A stretch of DNA of 64,000 nt from Ectobius pallidus. Its lineage: Eukaryota > Arthropoda > Insecta > Blattodea > Ectobiidae. The DNA is taken from positions 213,164,484 through 213,228,483 of the forward strand of contig CAXKWD010000001.1 of NCBI GenBank assembly GCA_964059195.1. The letters are read 5' to 3'. Position numbers and translations under genes: made by a program. Under the pieces are notes generated by a model, which was given only the letters and a program-made list of their open reading frames with translations, searched no databases and was not told the origin of the DNA. This document shows positions 11,508-21,570 of this stretch, piece by piece (within the stretch, counting starts at the first letter, position 1; the number at the start of each line of letters is the position of its first letter).

Positions 11508-11650
11508 ATGTTACTGCAGCTGTTCATGAGAAAATCAACAAATTTGGTTGGGAGGTGCTCCAGAATCTTTCATACAGTCCAAACCGTCGGACTTTCAGCG
11601 TTTTCATTTTTGGATACACTGTACTGTCACCTCGAATTCATTCAAACTGC
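11508..11650 (+). pseudogene. mariner transposase fragment in opposite orientation
   Basis: Directly next to the minus-strand mariner tail, the + strand encodes HEKINKFGWEVLQNLSYSPN, the mariner segment just before the third catalytic Asp, then a damaged SDF-like stretch. The two fragments therefore meet head to head close to the same catalytic region. The right flank has no matching terminal repeat, so this arm is truncated. Confidence 0.7.
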
Positions 11651-11741
11651 TCTTCTGAACTTCGGATCTTTCCAGATTAGTTGGGTTTTTCTTATCAGTT
11701 TGAACGTTTTTGTTGTGATTTGTTAATTTTTAAAATATAAT

Positions 11742-12290
11742 GGGTGTTAATTAATAACACCGAAATATTTTACCTGTGTATATAGGTGAAAAAGGCCAGT
11801 AACTTTTGTTAGAAGATCTTCGCTCTATGACATAAAATGTTTATGTTAAAGGTCATTAAAGTCATTTCAATTTGGTGCTCATTAAGACAATAATTAAGCG
11901 AAATAGGGTTACAATTTTCATTAGATTGACTTCATGCCTTCTTAGTGATCGATAAAAACCTGATTGTTAATCATTCATCAACAGCTATATCATAATTTAG
12001 AGTTTTCATAATGTGCAAAATTTACAGACTGATCACATGACTGACCGCCACTACATTAGTTTTTTAATTTTTTTTTTATTCATAACTACAGTGTTAACAA
12101 TGAAGTTCCTTTGGTTCTGCGTTTTTTAAAATGTTAGAAGTCAGTGGTGGCCATAGCCTGGGAGATTTTATGACGGAAAAGGAAAAATTCAATCCTTAAA
12201 GCAAAAATCTCCTAATGAAAGTTGCTTGCCTATGTGCTCGCTATACACAGGTAAAATGGTAAAATATTTTGGTGTTATTAATTAACACTC
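11742..12290. mobile_element. MITE with GGGTGTTAATTAATAACACC ends
   Basis: The left end reads GTTAATTAATAACACCGAAA then TATTTTACC. The right end reads GGTAAAATATTTTGGTGTTA then TTAATTAACAC. These are inverted repeats of about 35 bases, each starting with its own small palindrome. A solitary end recurs at about 47325-47345. No coding capacity. Confidence 0.7.
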
Positions 12291-12596
12291 TGTATAATGT
12301 TAATTGTGTATATGTATCTTACATATGTGTATGGGTGTTAAAAAGTACACGTATATGTTTATAATTTAGCCTATATGTGGGCCAAAATTAGAAATCGCGT
12401 TTTCCCAGCATCTCGCGTGTGATTTCTGTACCCTGCTTACACTTGTCACTAATGTTATGCATACACATGTTTTAATAGCAGGTTGTCATGGAGATGATGA
12501 GCTTTGCAATTAGTCTGGGCACTCCATTACTTCTCCAGATGCCATCTCTGCAGGTGGTCAAGCACTTGCCGGGACGTGTGGGTTCGCGGGCCCCGA

Positions 12597-12632
12597 TATA
12601 AATGCCCCGGGGGCTCATTACCCGTTCAGTGC
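12597..12632 (+). promoter_or_regulatory. candidate core promoter: TATA box and TCAGT initiator
   Basis: TATAAA at 12597-12602 is followed by TTCAGTGCG. The A of the arthropod initiator TCAGT is at 12628, about 30 bases downstream of the TATA box, the canonical spacing. The surroundings are GC-rich (GGGCCCC, CCCCGGGGG), unlike the neighbouring repeats. A second TTCAGTGC follows at 12653. Known: TATA plus TCAGT defines many arthropod Pol II promoters. Inferred: it drives the exon described next. Confidence 0.4.
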
Positions 12633-12687
12633 GTTTTGATTGGTCTCCGTTATTCAGTGCAGTGCGAAGTGGCAATGTGGTGTGATT
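12628..12687 (+). CDS. candidate first exon of the RhoGEF gene (short start exon)
   Basis: Predicted transcription start at 12628, 47 bases of leader, ATG at 12675 (context GGCAATGTGG), codons for Met-Trp-Cys-Asp, then one base before a GTAAGA donor at 12688. That leaves phase 1. The exon at 19409 needs exactly one preceding base, so joining the two gives MWCDCTSTDLVPTLL with no break. The intron would be 6.7 kb. Seen: promoter-like motifs, ATG, donor and phase agreement. Not seen: transcript support. Phase agreement alone has a one-in-three chance, so this is a hypothesis; an exon upstream of the window is equally possible. Confidence 0.3.
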
Positions 12688-12965
12688 GTAAGATTATTTT
12701 CTTTTTATTTCTCACGTCTACCTTCAGTGATGTGTTTGCTGGCTATTTGAAATAATCATTGGCAGTCGAGGGTTAAAATATTGAAATAATTATTTTAAGA
12801 ATATTACGGAGGTCAGGTAGCTTTTATTTCGTGAGCGATTAAATCAGGCCTGTTGAACTGGAGGACCGCGGACCGCACGTGGCTCTTGTAAATATACCTA
12901 AGGATTTAAATTACATGAAAAAAAAAAGACATTAGAGCTCAGCAATGGATTCTATCTCGTTTTCC

Positions 12966-13009
12966 TTATTAAGTGCCAGAATGGTAAGGGAAGGGAAAAT
13001 GTTTGTCCA

Positions 13010-13040
<31 letters not shown>

Positions 13041-13494
13041 GCCTGTATGCGCGATAACTCAAATGCGATTTATCGGATTTTCATGAAACTCAGCATACGC
13101 ATTTATAATGTCCATGGAAAGAAGCCTATTGATATTGAACCAAATCGGTTGACCGGTACTGGAGTAAAGCCCAATTTAGTGCCTATTTTATGGTAATATA
13201 TTAGAAAGAATTTATCAAATGCAAATCAATTCTCATGACATCATATTGTTTAAGAGTGTTCATACACGGCTTTGCAAGTTGCAATGCATTTAGCCATGAC
13301 AAATATTCCTTCACATATTATGCTTATCAAACTCTACCTTTTTTCTTCCGTAAGCCGTGCTTAATGAATCGATCTGGAGCTTAACTTGGAATCGATTTTA
13401 AAAATAACTTATTTTCAGCATATCATAATTGCAATTATTACTGATTGAACAAAACCATTCTGGCACTTTGTTACATCAGTTTACCTGATTTTAT
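12966..13494 (+). mobile_element. CCAGAATGG-family repeat, copy b (full length)
   Basis: The least interrupted copy, about 530 bases. It starts TTATTAAGTGCCAGAATGG, continues with (TCTG)n, then GCGCGATAACTCAAATGCG, the block TCATGAAACTCAGCATACGC, and ends ACCATTCTGGCACTTTGTTA then CATCAGTTTACCTGATT. Other copies: 3651-4634, 26681-27813, 44995-45912, and fragments at 17107, 29805, 47273, 56684 and 59026. Confidence 0.8.
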
Positions 13495-14300
13495 TGAATT
13501 ACAATTCCTCCATAGAATAAGTCCATATTTTATAATTGACTGAAAATAAGGCAGATTTGCTCTGCCATGATGAATGGTATGATAAACTCCTCACCGAAGG
13601 AATAATTCCTTACTATGGATGGATACTGTAGGCAAAGTGGAAATAACGAAAATTCTTGCATGGGAGGAATAGAAGAGTTCATCAGAAAGAAGAACTTCTG
13701 GACTAGTGACAACAGTCAGTATTAAGAAAATAACAAAGTTCATCAAAGAGAAGATGAGTTCAGTTCGCTGTAAGGGTAGAAACACAGAGATAATTGCTTT
13801 GCTGAAGCCGGGGGCTTTTGATATGAACATCGCAATCTCAGGATCGTTATGACTGAAATTCCTCGTTCCGCTCTTCTCTTACTCAAATCGCGTTAGAAAC
13901 GCGAACTAGCTATGAGTGGGCGAGTTTAACATCTACCACGCCTTATTTTGCCACAAACAAAGGCATTAATCCTGAGCGATCATATATTTACCGCATAAGT
14001 TATGCACTTGTTAACTTACTTATGTCCGCTATTCCCAAATGGGAACACAAATTATTTTTTTGAAGTAAAACTTCTTTAGTGGCGGTAGAGGGTTAATCGG
14101 GAAAATCAGTCACACTAAAACCGTCACGAAATCAGTCACAATCAGACACACTAAAAACGTCTTGTTTCGGTGAGGACTGCACAGAAAACAATCAACTCAA
14201 TGATTAGCAGTAATCAAAGGAAATTTTTCAGACCTTACTTCCTCAATGGCAATAGACAATTCCTAAGCAATCTAAAGGTATATTATCTATTTATGGAACC
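13495..14300. other. no recognisable feature
   Basis: Non-coding. A short internal direct repeat (AATCAGTCACA..ACTAAAA) lies near 14105-14160. No repeat family identified. Confidence 0.45.
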
Positions 14301-14324
14301 CGGAGGTTCATTACCGCGCAAATC

Positions 14325-14870
14325 CAAAATTAAAAAATACAAATTTCCAAATTTAAAAAAAAACAAAATTAAAAATTAAAACATCCAATAGTTCAAAATT
14401 TAATAAATAATACATTTAAAAATTTAAAAATCGAAAATACCAAAATTGAAAAAATCTAAAAATCCAAAATTAAAAAAACTAAAATACAAAATTAAAAAAT
14501 CCATAAATAAAAAATTCAATGAATCAAAATTTTAAACATACAAAATTAAAAAAATCAAAGATCCAAAATCCAAAAATCCAAAATAAAAATTATTAAAAAT
14601 CCAAAATTAAAAAATACAAATTTCCAAAATTTAAAAAAACATAATTAAAAATTATAACATCTAAAAATAAAAAATAAAAAAAATAAAAAATAAGCAATTC
14701 AAAGATCGAAAATTTAAAATATCAAAAATTCAAAATTCAAAGATCCAAAATTAAAAAGTCCAAAACCCAAAATTAAATAAGTCCAAAAATCCAATATTAA
14801 AAAGTAAAATAATGCAAAATTGAAAAAATCCAATAGTCAAAAATTGAAAAAATAAAAAAATAAAATAAAG
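14325..14870. repeat. A-rich degenerate tandem repeat
   Basis: Roughly 540 bases of irregular units of the type CCAAAATTAAAAAAT. It is a low-complexity expansion with no fixed period and no coding meaning. Confidence 0.85.
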
Positions 14871-14989
14871 TTTTACTTCTGTCGCGTGGCGTTCCACGCA
14901 CTCTTTTTTTATACATAATGTTACTGAGGTCAGGAAGTTAATGCTCTATCAGAAGACGAAATATCCATGAAATATGCTCTACAATTAAA

Positions 14990-15405
14990 ATTCTAGTCAT
15001 AAATAAAGACTTTCCGACTTTTAAAATCCAAACAGAAGAGATTCTTAATTGTTTCCTTTCCTGTCAAACGTTTCAATAAGAACCAACAAGCAAGCTGATT
15101 GTCCAAACCCCATTGTAATTTTTGAACAAAAACTTGTAAGTAGACTGTTTCAAAAACTAATTTTAGTTTTAATGTAGAGTTTAAAAATAATTAAAGGCTA
15201 CTGATGATATTAAATTTTGTCTCATTAAATATGCACACTTAATTAATTTAGTTGGTATTACACAGTTCTCTCAACTTTTAATTTTCAATGTACCTATTTA
15301 TTGAAACTGGAAATGTTGACGGTATCGATTATCGAGAAAAAAAATCATGTATCGGTATGGAGTATAGAGTATCGAGAAAATCTGGTATTGACCCATCCAT
15401 GCAAG
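14990..15405 (-). mobile_element. hAT-type MITE (GATGGGTCGATACC family), truncated copy
   Basis: The right part ends GGTATTGACCCATCC preceded by degenerate TATCGAG repeats. The interior (TTTCCGACTTTTAAAATCC and so on) matches the reverse complement of 26830-27457. The opposite end is missing. Confidence 0.7.
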
Positions 15406-16126
15406 AAACAAAATAGTTTAAAACCTAAGAATCCGGGCCCTAGTTATATTATTCACCGGGAATGGAGATTTTATTATGAAGTTCCGGCATTTGTCTAGAC
15501 TTGTTACTGTCTTGTAGGATTTGATTTATATACCGGTATGTTAGTCTACGTAATATAAATCCTCATAGAATTACAACGTTCCAGGTTCCACAAGGTTCTA
15601 TTTATGGCCACACTTGCTATGCTATTTAAAAATTACCACGTGTGTTTATTTGCCCATAGTGAAACGTGATTCAAATATTTCATCCGCAAACAGTGGCCTT
15701 CATTATGTTTTAGATGCAATGAATATACTCATTATGTTATTGCAGTGAGTTTCCTATGCAGTTGCTTAGCGATCATGCAAGCGATATTAAATTTTTAACG
15801 TGTGTGTTTAACAAGCCGTTGCAAGGGTCTTGATAGCCAATGGCAAGGTCGAAACCAGTGGAGGAACCCGAGACTGAGGTCAAAGTCCGACCACTTGAGT
15901 GTGTTTAAATGTAATCATGGGGAAATGTTAATGTTATAATTAACCCTTTTGGGGGGAAATTATTTACTTCAGATATTTGAGATGTGGCATTTACTTTAGA
16001 CGCATAAATCTTGTACAGCCTGGAGAGGTTTCTAACATGCACGGAATTATTTTAACTGTTCCAAACAAATATTAAATTCTATAGCCAGAGGTATAACTTA
16101 GAAATTTCTTTATACTAGATGGAAGA

Positions 16127-16130
<4 letters not shown>
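15406..16130. other. no recognisable feature
   Basis: AT-rich, non-coding, with no repeat match noticed. Confidence 0.4.

Positions 16131-16131
<1 letters not shown>

Positions 16132-16165
<34 letters not shown>
16132..16165. repeat. (TA)n microsatellite
   Basis: Uninterrupted TA dinucleotides. A second simple-sequence tract, (GTT)n followed by (ATT)n, lies at about 16294-16333. Confidence 0.9.
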
Positions 16166-16406
16166 TTTTCAGATTTTAACAGCTTGTTCCTAGGGTAGAA
16201 AGAAACAAGAAATTCAAATACCAAACTCAATACCAAATGAAACTTTTATCAGGAAAAAATTATCCTTACCTTTAACCGTGTTTTACTCGATAAGTTGTTG
16301 TTGTTGTTGTTATTATTATTATTATTATTATTAAGCAATTAAGTAAAGTAACAATAGGCTACGTCAATATATAAAAATTACATACAGTATATATAAAGCA
16401 CATAAC

Positions 16407-16692
16407 TTAAATACCAGACAAATCAATATTTAAAAACTCTTTTACTTCGTACATAGGATTATTGAGAAGCTATGTTCTGAGTTTGTTCTTCAATACAATA
16501 TTGGGCAAAGCTGTATGATGAGGTGGCAAACAGTTATAAAGCTTACAGCCCATATACATAAAATTCTGAGCAGTCTTGTGCAGTCTAACCTCAGGTATCT
16601 GTAACAAATGGGAATTTCTGGTTGCATAAAAGTGTATGACATTTCTTTCGTAAAACAGATAAAGATTATGTCCTTCAGCAACTGTAACATTT
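16407..16692 (-). pseudogene. LINE reverse-transcriptase C-terminal tail
   Basis: The minus-strand frame reads NVTVAEGHNLYLFYERNVIH, YATRNSHLLQIPEVRLHKTA, FMYMGCKLYNCLP, VLKNKLRT, an internal stop, then LLNNPMYEVKEFLN and a stop at 16407-16409. The order TRN, RL-KT, MG-KLYN-LP, FKNKL, LL-N-Y is the C-terminal signature of jockey/CR1-like ORF2 proteins. No polymerase domain is upstream, so it is 5' truncated, and one in-frame stop is present. Similar tails, from other lineages, are at 37762-38064 and 48206-48661. Confidence 0.75.
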
Positions 16693-16825
16693 TTAATTCA
16701 GGTGATAAATTAAAGTTACTCCTTCGCTTTTATTGACGACCTACTGACCTATATTTATCACGATATGTATGAAATTAACCCAATAGGACGTAGGCCTACT
16801 TGTATTTTTTGTCTGTATTGAAAGA

Positions 16826-17106
16826 CTAGCAGCTTCGCCCACGATAATTAATTCGAAGATAAAAATTAAGAGCAAAATAATTAAAACATGGTTATTAGCA
16901 CTTACACGCGAATCATTCATAAACTAAACGACTAATAAATTATAATGAAACAGCTAAAAATCCGGCTTTGGAGTGCATTACACGATTAGAAAGCGTCTAA
17001 ATTGCATTTGACATTCTAAACAAACGGATCGACCAGGGAGAGCTCACAGAATCGAAACTATCGATAATTCCATGCGGTATAGTGAAAAAATCGTGATGCT
17101 TTTTGA
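16826..17106 (-). mobile_element. Helitron fragment (3' end)
   Basis: On the minus strand this ends in CTAG (16826-16829 in complement) after a decayed GC hairpin (AGCTTCGCCCACG region). The interior phrases AGCTAAAAATCCGGCTTTGG and GACATTCTAAACAAACGG match Helitron copies B and C. It is truncated at its 5' side, where a CCAGAATGG-family fragment begins. Confidence 0.75.
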
Positions 17107-17925
17107 GACCTTGTTAATGAATCGATCTGGAGCTTAACTCGGAAATATAAAGGGTCTAATAGCAAACCTAGCGATCTCCATTTTCAATAAGGATAGAAAT
17201 GCTAACTTCTAATGAAAGTTTAGTGTATTTCCTGCTACATATTTAGTGTATGTATAGTGCAGTTACTCATTGGATGGCCAGTCGGCTTGAAAGGATTCGG
17301 TGTTTCTTTATGTTAATTGATCTGACTAAATCGGTCTTGGGCTTCCGCTATCCAAAACAAAAGCAACGTTGCAATATTCTCTCATTGTTATCACTGACCT
17401 CAGTTCTTCCTTCGCTTTATTCAATTCACACGTGTTATTGTTTATTGTAACTTGATCTTGCAACCACGCATTTCACTCCACGCGGAGTAGACGAGTAGCT
17501 GTCAAAATCGCCACAGGAAATTCTTAGATTTTGATTGGCTGGGGTAACTAGCTGATTGATGCGGTAAAAACAAAGAACATGGGTTGAGCTGTCGGCAAAC
17601 TTTTCCTCCTAACGAAAGGAAGCCGCCTGGGTATGCAATGAGTAACTGGACTATATCACAAATCCGACTATGTACATAAGGGAAGAACTCAGATTTACAA
17701 TACATACCCTAAATATATACCATGAAATGCATGAAATTTTTATTAGAAGTTAGCATCTCCACCTTTTACCAAAATGGAGATTGCCGGATTTGCTAATGGA
17801 CCCCTCATATATTTTAAGCATAACTTATTTTCTGTATATCATAATTGCAATTATCACTGATTAAACAAAAGCGTTCTGGCACTTTGTTACATCATTTTAT
17901 CTGATTTTATTTTATTTTAAAAAGC
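17107..17925 (+). mobile_element. CCAGAATGG-family fragment split by another transposon
   Basis: The pieces 17107-17150 (TGAATCGATCTGGAGCTTAA) and 17806-17925 (ending CTGGCACTTTGTTACATCA) are collinear with copy b. The intervening 655 bases are the inverted-repeat element listed next. Confidence 0.7.
17151..17805. mobile_element. DNA transposon remnant with about 34-base inverted ends
   Basis: The left end AGGGTCTAATAGCAAACC continues AGCGATCTCCATTTT. The right end, in complement, is AGGGGTCCATTAGCAAATCC then GGCAATCTCCATTTT. A second inverted pair (GCTAACTTCTAAT / ATTAGAAGTTAGC) lies just inside. The middle (17300-17535) is shared with 34263-34510, including the phrase CTCCACGCGGAGTAGAC. 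No transposase. Target duplication unclear. Confidence 0.75.
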
Positions 17926-18097
17926 TGAGTCTTGACGATTGTTCCACGTACGATATTAATCAATACTGGGTATTCATAGTTGGTATCGATAGTTGAAAAA
18001 ACAGCGATACTTCAATTAATGGCAGTACTTTAATGTGTGTTGTTGAGATTCCATTACGTCGCATGTATTGTGGGTGCCGCTTTTTAAAGAATTTTAG

Positions 18098-19050
18098 GTA
18101 GATTTTCGAAGAAAAATCTACCTATTGCAATGGATACCACTTTATGATTTTCGAAAAATTCTTTCATATCTTTACGTTTCATGCTCCCCTAAGTACGAAA
18201 CCACCGCACGTTCAAAAAAAAAAATTGTGATATTTTTATATATATAAAAATATCACAATTTTATATATATATATTTTTATATATATTATATATATATAAA
18301 AATATCACAATTTTATATATATATTTTATATATATATACATATATATATATATCTTTACACGCTAGCGGCCGTAATTTTGAAGATATTTGAACCAAATTT
18401 TAATATGTTATTTCTAGGCCCAATAGTTCGGACAAGTTCGTTAATGAGCAAAATTGGCCCAAGGGGGTGGTCGGGGGAGGGGGTTGAAATTTTAAAACAT
18501 TTTTATCTCGGCCCCTATGAAGTATAGAGGGAAACTTTGTTTGAATAAATTAGAGTACTCCCTACGGAGTTCACAGTGACACCAACGATTCGGGGGTTCG
18601 AGTGAGGGTGGGGGATGAAAATTCGAAACTTTTGAAACTACGTCTTGTGGGGTATCGTTGAAAAGCTCTTGATGAGTACTCTACAAATCAATTAATAGTT
18701 TCTTGATAGCTCTCATATGACGCGAGATTTTAATGTTTGAAAATAATAACACTTAAAAGAATTATTATAATATCATAATTTTGTCTTGTTTAGCGGCTTT
18801 GCTAATTTTATTCATTGCTGATCTTGCGCACGGCCTCCCAGAATATTATATCCTATTCTTGTTGTCAAAACAAATGATTGTAGGCTCTTCCTCTTTACCG
18901 AATTCAGTTCTTATTACTGCAGGTTTACCATGCCAAGGCTAAAGAAGAAGAGTGCTATGCAGCGACAATAAATTAAACCAAAAGCACTTCGAAATCTACC
19001 TCCGCCTGTAGGCCTGCCTAAAGGGATTTTTTTCCCAAGAACCGCCTCTC
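18098..19050 (+). repeat. dispersed repeat R2, copy 1, containing an AT palindrome
   Basis: Collinear with 46345-46945 and 47145-47235: shared phrases include TTCTTTCATATCTTTACGTT, GTTCGGACAAGTTCGTTAAT, CTCGGCCCCTATGAAG and GCCTGTAGGCCTGCCTAAAG. In this copy the short AT tract has expanded to 18222-18352, starting with a perfect 38-base palindrome (18223-18260). The match is broken between about 18745 and 18935. Confidence 0.8.
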
Positions 19051-19408
19051 CTGCTGCCACCCTAATCCTCTTCGACCTGTCAATCAGTGAATAGAAAGGT
19101 AATTAGGCGTATTCACACTTGTCTGCAGTGTCGTACAATGTTGCCAAATACGTACCACACAACGTTTACTTCACTAGAGAAGTGGTGAATGACAGCGGCA
19201 ACACTGTGGAAACCCACGTGACTATAAGAGCACGTGTTCTTTGTCGGTATCGGTTTCGGTGCAGATTTTCGGATTAGGGAACAATGCTATTATATTCTTT
19301 TGTAGATATGCGATGGTTTGGGACGAGGTCTTCTTAAAATGGCACGAAGTATAATTACTGTATGGTTGAATCAGAAATCTAATAAGATGGTGTTCTTGAT
19401 TGTTACAG

Positions 19409-19792
19409 GCACGTCGACGGACTTGGTTCCGACGCTGCTCGGGATGTACGACGCACTGATCGGGCGGACGTCGCAGATCGCTGAGCGCTCCATGGAGGAG
19501 ACGCGGGTGAGCGTCGTGTCGCGACCTCTCTCCATCAGCTCCATAGCGTCCTCGTCCTCCTCTTCCTCAGGCACCAGCAGCTGCTCCGGAGGCGGCGGCC
19601 GGCGTCTCGGCACCGCCCCCAAGTCATCCGCCTACCTCGCATCCATTGAATCTCTTGAAGACGACAGCGACGATCCTGAAGGTGGCGGAGGTGGCAGAGA
19701 AGGTGGTGGAGGCGGCAAACAGCGGCTCCATCACCAGAAGCCTATTGGAGGCCGCGCTGATAGGCTCAAGAGCGGCAGCGGTGGATCTCAAG
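19409..19792 (+). CDS. RhoGEF (PLEKHG-like) gene, N-terminal exon
   Basis: The acceptor TTGATTGTTACAG precedes 19409 and a strong donor AG|GTAAGT begins at 19793. The 384-base exon enters and leaves in phase 1. It reads STDLVPTLLGMYDALIGRTS, QIAERSMEETRVSVVSRPLS, a Ser run, SYLASIESLEDDSDD-like acidic text (SAYLASIESLEDD), Gly-rich runs and a basic end (HHQKPIGGRADRLKSG). The exon is clearly GC-rich against AT-rich surroundings. Low complexity is expected for the disordered N-terminus of a Dbl-family exchange factor. It joins in frame to the DH exon at 31140. Upstream sequence to 19339 is also open in this frame (ATG at 19339), so an alternative start there cannot be excluded. Confidence 0.8.
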
Positions 19793-20629
19793 GTAAGTCA
19801 TGGTACTCTTTGTATTAATTCATTGTATTAATTCATCTGATTAATTCACCTGATTTTCTATTACGCTGTAATCATATGCTGATCAAAACGTTTTATCCAA
19901 CAGACTAGATTTTATTCGGAATTTAATATTACAAGAATGGAACAGATTTATAAATCTTCTTAGGTAGGTCTAATCCCACGACAGTTGGATTTATTAACAG
20001 TCTTACTAATAATCCAGTTGTAACATTTATACCAGGAATATACACAGCTGAGGAGGAAAAGTGTACTAGTAATCCTTGCATAAGGCTGAATGTGTGCAAC
20101 CTTTACACAGTCTGGCCCCCTTGTATAAACTTGACGTAAATAATCAAGATGGCCGATATCCGTAACAGCCGGTCGTTTCGTAGATGTCTGAGATTGAATT
20201 TTGAGGCTACGCATATTCTGAGCTGCTTTTGCGGAATTATAAACATTGTTCCTTGTTTGCAGGACATATTTCCATACTTGTACCCATGATTACAGCTTTC
20301 TGAAAACAATATAATGAAATACTGAAACTAGAATTACTGTCTACAGACGATCCATCGTTGTTAGCCCGCTGCTCCAACAGATGGCGTTCAGGAGTCCTTT
20401 TCATAGCCAGGGGCTAGTAACGTCACAACTAGAGTGATGTGTTTGATGACGTTGACGTACAAACCCGGTGTAAACTCGGCAGTTACACTCTGTTTATTGG
20501 TAATGCGGCTTATGCATAACTTGTACGGTGAACAACCAAACAACCGTTCAACGCAGATATAAGCAGCTTATATCTGCTTATACAAATAATTACCTTCGCG
20601 CTTATACAAATAATAATTACCTTCGCGCT
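19793..20629 (+). other. intron of the RhoGEF gene, unique part
   Basis: Start of the 11.3 kb intron between the two supported exons. No repeat or exon recognised here. A short YY1-like CAAGATGGCCG (about 20144) and an imperfect duplication of ACAAATAATTACCTTCGCGC near 20582-20629 are the only patterns noted. Confidence 0.5.
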
Positions 20630-21098
20630 TTGTTGTATAAAAACAAAAATAACAGCTGCGAGATCACGGCATACTGTGAATAGACCATCCATGAATCGAT
20701 TCGAGTTACCATGTTCTAACCAGTGCTACCAATGGTGCATATAATACATAGTTAACTTCATTCAGGTAAGCTAATAGCAGAACAGAATAAAAGCACACGA
20801 ACTGGCTTGCACCGAATTGAAATTGTGTTTTTAATCATTGTATCATTGTACATTTATATTACTTCAATTTCCATACAAGTTATGTTGTATAAAATAATCT
20901 GTTTTCGTTCTGCTTAATGGCAGCATGTGACGTATTAATCACGGCACATTGATGCTTACGTGTCCAGTAACGAGCAGACGATTTTATCAATAAAACAGCA
21001 TCCTCATATTAATAGCAAGCATTTTATAAGATAAACGATCGTGATTGGTCTTTATCCGAGGAGTTGCTAAACGTTATTGGTCAATATTAAACATGAGT
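20630..21098 (+). repeat. dispersed repeat R3, copy 1
   Basis: About 460 bases matching the reverse complement of 51683-52142 (for example AACAGCTGCGAGATCACGGC, AAGCACACGAACTGGCTTGC, AAGATAAACGATCGTGATTG). The copies are diverged by small indels. Non-coding; ends not defined by inverted repeats that I can see. Confidence 0.8.
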
Positions 21099-21296
21099 GA
21101 ATTAGTCTTTATTAAAACTTTACTTAGAAGGGGAGAGTTCTGTTAAACAATGTTTACGGTTCGAAATAACAAAAACAAATGAATAGCAACCGAACAAGGC
21201 CACCTTCAAATTTATTTCACATTTGAATACGGTCTTGTTAATAGGTGGCGTTGGATGTACACAGAAGCACTATCAAATTATGTTAGATAATAGTAA

Positions 21297-21328
21297 TAAC
21301 AATGATGATAATAATAGTAATAATAATA

Positions 21329-21366
<38 letters not shown>
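21297..21366. repeat. (AAT)n microsatellite
   Basis: Interrupted AAT/ATG trinucleotide tract. Confidence 0.9.
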
Positions 21367-21370
<4 letters not shown>

Positions 21371-21570
21371 TTTAGTATGTAATCTGTATTCTATGGCTTC
21401 TTATTTCGATGTTTACTTTGATTTTCATATGCTTATGATTTATTTTTATCTTGTATACAACTTATTTAGCCTTATTAACTTAAATGTTTACCTTAACGTA
21501 TAAATTCTTCACGTCAAAAATGTTTTAAAAGCAGATATATAAAACCAGTAGAGTTGTGTTTTATACAAAA

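Noticed and set aside
11288..11680. 130-codon frame on the + strand
   Set aside because: It is the antisense of a mariner C-terminus for its first half and a broken sense mariner fragment for the second. It is not a gene.
19318..19408. Upstream extension of the RhoGEF exon as true N-terminus
   Set aside because: The frame is open only from a TTG (ATG at 19339), the composition is intronic, and a good polypyrimidine acceptor precedes 19409. Kept only as an alternative.
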